NCBI GenBank assembly: GCA_008080745.1
Contig: SHMX01000001.1
Location: 95,359-159,358 of the forward strand
DNA from: Candidatus Thorarchaeota archaeon
GTDB taxonomy: Archaea; Asgardarchaeota; Thorarchaeia; Thorarchaeales; Thorarchaeaceae
Length of the DNA: 64,000 bases
Direction of reading: 5' to 3'
This document shows positions 62,474-64,000 of this stretch, piece after piece; the first letter of the stretch is position 1, and every line of letters starts with the position of its first letter. The notes below the pieces were generated by a model, which was given only the letters and a program-made list of their open reading frames with translations, was not told the DNA's origin and ran no database searches. The position numbers and the translations under genes are program-made.

Positions 62474-62493
62474 CCATTAGAGGAGGAAATGAT

Positions 62494-62733
62494 TTGATAA
62501 CTGCATTTGTCAGTATGTCTGTTGCACCTGGTGCAGATGAGGAAATTGTCAACGATTTGGCAAAAAATGAGATTGTCAATGAAGCTTGGTTGACGACTGG
62601 AGAATTCGATATTCTGCTCATTCTGAAAGGTGATGACCAAGAAGAAATTAATGACTATGTAAATAACACAGTTCGAGCTATGGAGGGAGTGATTCGAGCG
62701 GTGGTAACCTTTGCTATCGAATCCGTGAAATAA
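62494..62733 (+). CDS. Stand-alone Lrp/AsnC ligand-binding (RAM) domain
   Basis: 79 residues from TTG 62494, eight bases after GAGGAGG; the ATG at 62489 is out of frame and stops at once. The sequence is that of a RAM/AsnC domain: ITAFVSMSVAPGADEEIVNDL, EAWLTTGEFDILLILKG and VRAMEGVIRAVVTFAIESV. There is no DNA-binding helix-turn-helix, so it should act as a small amino-acid sensor that pairs with full-length Lrp proteins or enzymes. A structured leader is seen upstream. Overlaps no gene; the next one is convergent. Confidence 0.85.
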   Translation: MITAFVSMSVAPGADEEIVNDLAKNEIVNEAWLTTGEFDILLILKGDDQEEINDYVNNTVRAMEGVIRAVVTFAIESVK

Positions 62734-62738
62734 TGTGC

Positions 62739-63077
62739 TCAACGCTCATCCATATATTTAGCCCATTCTTCAGCAGGAAAACGCTCTTTCATCAATTCTA
62801 ATTCAGAGAGAATACTTGATTCTAGATCCACCCCAAAGTGGTTAACGATTTGGAGGAACAGAAAGAAAACTTGGGCAAACTCACGAGATAATTCGGATTT
62901 ATCAGGAGCTTTATGTCCGATTCCTTCCACTTTGTATCCCTCTTCAAAGCTGATATGTCGAGATATTTCTCCTAGCTCCTCGATTAGATGAACGAATATC
63001 TGAGAAGCAGGAAATTCATCCCATCTTCGTTCTTTTTCAAACCGTTGTTTAATCTCTTGGATTTCTCTAATATGCAA
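62739..63077 (-). CDS. MazG-like nucleotide pyrophosphohydrolase
   Basis: 112 residues from TTG, directly after the stop codon of the upstream gene, with GAGG upstream. The all-alpha NTP-PPase pattern is seen: HLIEELGEISRHISFE (ExxE, about 32) and ELSREFAQVFFLFLQIV (about 62), where the Glu/Asp residues bind Mg2+. Members hydrolyse nucleoside triphosphates (often non-canonical) to monophosphates. The second EXXD is reduced to ELSREFAQ, so metal binding may be altered. Translationally coupled with the tRNA-binding-domain gene. Confidence 0.72.
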   Translation of the reverse strand: MHIREIQEIKQRFEKERRWDEFPASQIFVHLIEELGEISRHISFEEGYKVEGIGHKAPDKSELSREFAQVFFLFLQIVNHFGVDLESSILSELELMKERFPAEEWAKYMDER

Positions 63078-63776
63078 TTATACCATCCTCTTTGTAATTT
63101 GTAGAACTTGAGCACGAGCTTGATCTAAAGCATGAGAGGGAGGTTCTACCAGAAGACCTAATGGAGTATCAAAATGAAGACGAGTATCACCAAGAAACAT
63201 TGCTTCACTGACAACACCCATCATTTCCACAGGTGGAAGTACTACACAGGCCAGTTTTGATCCGGATTCGATGTTTGGGATATTGGTCACTATGCGCCAA
63301 ATACGTGTTCCATCAGTACATCTGCAAACAGTCAATTTTTCAGCAGTAGGTACACCCTGTATCTGGCTGACTTCCACTGCAAGAATATCCACGGCATACG
63401 CTGGATCTTCATCATAATCCAGAAGGCGTTGCTGAAAACCTTCTACAATTCTAAAACAATAATGAAGTTCAGCATGGACCAATTGATCTTTGGTTGTTGT
63501 AGGATTAAAGCCAGACGAAGCCATAGCACTCTTTACAATATTGGAGAAATTTCTAATCGATTCCACTAGACTCTTGGTTGCCTCGGAATCCGCTAAAGCC
63601 TGCGAATCAGTATAGGCATACTTGATCTCATATAATCTAGAACCCGCAGTCTTCAGTTCGTTGTTGAGTTTGCTATATTCTATATGCAACTTTAGTTTAC
63701 GGTTACCAACGATGTCATTGAGTCGTCGCAAAGCATCTTCTAATACCAAAATTCTCGCGTCTTTTGCAGTATCCAT
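63078..63776 (-). CDS. EMAPII/Arc1p-type tRNA-binding domain protein
   Basis: 232 residues from ATG 63776, preceded by GGTGGT at four bases; the longer frame to 63926 is unlikely. The N-terminal part (about 1-110) is helical. Residues about 125-225 form an OB-fold tRNA-binding domain, with AVEVSQIQGVPTAEKLTVCRC, a TNIPNIESGSKLACVVLPPVEM segment and GVVSEAMFLGD (the place of xGxxSxGM in other members). These domains bind tRNA outer corner in Arc1p, EMAPII or MetRS C-termini. The stand-alone form with N-terminal helices may recruit tRNA synthetases or act as RNA chaperone. The assignment is by pattern. Confidence 0.65.
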   Translation of the reverse strand: MDTAKDARILVLEDALRRLNDIVGNRKLKLHIEYSKLNNELKTAGSRLYEIKYAYTDSQALADSEATKSLVESIRNFSNIVKSAMASSGFNPTTTKDQLVHAELHYCFRIVEGFQQRLLDYDEDPAYAVDILAVEVSQIQGVPTAEKLTVCRCTDGTRIWRIVTNIPNIESGSKLACVVLPPVEMMGVVSEAMFLGDTRLHFDTPLGLLVEPPSHALDQARAQVLQITKRMV

Positions 63777-63968
63777 ACTTACCACCAATTTTAGCATGCG
63801 TAAATGTTTCCATAAATACTCTACCACAAGTCTGGACTGATTCATTTGTTCGTTTCTGTTAGAAAAAGTAAGAAGTTTCAGCAATATTATGTCCGAGAAT
63901 AAATAGAGATAACTGATATAAAGCAAAAAGACTACTCTCTAATAGGTCACCACAAGGAGAAATAACCC

Positions 63969-64000
63969 TTGATTCAAGCGGTCTACATCCTAATAGCAGA
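63969..64000 (+). CDS. N-terminal fragment of an unidentified gene (runs off right edge)
   Basis: AAGGAGA at 63954-63960 lies eight bases before a TTG that opens the frame MIQAVYILIA up to the window end. A hydrophobic beta-strand-like start of this sort is common in longin-type domains, but ten residues cannot prove a family. Confidence 0.45.
   Translation, partial: MIQAVYILIA

Overview
The window looks like chromosomal DNA of an Asgard archaeon (Promethearchaeota). The grounds are a Snf7/ESCRT-III-type protein (16509-17177), a winged-helix protein with the E2F/DP-type RRxYD element (56703-57290), archaeal-style Shine-Dalgarno motifs (GGTGA, GGAGG) with many GTG and TTG starts, archaeal TATA-like boxes, and a mostly archaeal gene set (cyclic 2,3-diphosphoglycerate synthetase family, bifunctional Pgi/Pmi, AIR-synthase-related protein, DUF92, PAC2-like protein). 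The lineage within Asgard cannot be fixed from the sequence alone. I found no rRNA, CRISPR array, insertion sequence or convincing tRNA. Genes are densely packed, on both strands, with short overlaps.

Region 1-19 kb is mainly metabolic: the first codons of a branched-chain aminotransferase at the left edge, a bacterial-type glutamate dehydrogenase, dCTP deaminase, a PRPP-synthetase-like protein, uridine phosphorylase, UDP-GlcNAc 2-epimerase, SurE, an AIR-synthase-related protein, a ChlI-like AAA+ ATPase paired with a membrane-anchored VWA protein, threonine synthase, a CaCA-type exchanger, an HAD phosphatase beside the ESCRT-III gene, an inositol-phosphatase-family protein and an Mrp/NBP35 ATPase. 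Between 19.5 and 20.2 kb lies the longest gene-poor stretch, with many inverted repeats; it may encode structured RNA.

Region 20-36 kb holds two HAD/hydrolase genes, Pgi/Pmi, two membrane proteins and a dipeptide/oligopeptide ABC locus: one binding protein, two OppC-like permeases, one complete and one truncated OppB-like permease, and OppD/OppF ATPases. The permease genes show recent duplication with patches of near identity (gene conversion) and one decayed copy.

Region 36-45 kb has a 1144-residue fusion of a GCS2-type carboxylate-amine ligase with a long beta-sandwich tail behind two unknown genes, then DUF92, an ECF-S-like membrane protein, a slipin/NfeD pair and a CPBP protease.

Region 45-57 kb is the most unusual part. 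It encodes a HEAT-repeat/helix-hairpin-helix protein with an uncharacterised four-copy motif, four VWA proteins (two with intact MIDAS, two degenerate, at least two preceded by a Cdc48-N-like barrel), an apparently active amidohydrolase divergent from an inactive amidohydrolase fused to barrel and VWA, two coiled-coil proteins and a cyclophilin-like protein, next to the E2F-like regulator. I regard this VWA/amidohydrolase cluster as the best candidate for an undescribed system. The last 7 kb carries a cPGS-type GTPase, a PaaK-like adenylating enzyme, a stand-alone Lrp/AsnC ligand-binding domain behind a possible pseudoknot leader, a MazG-like pyrophosphohydrolase and an EMAPII-type tRNA-binding protein.
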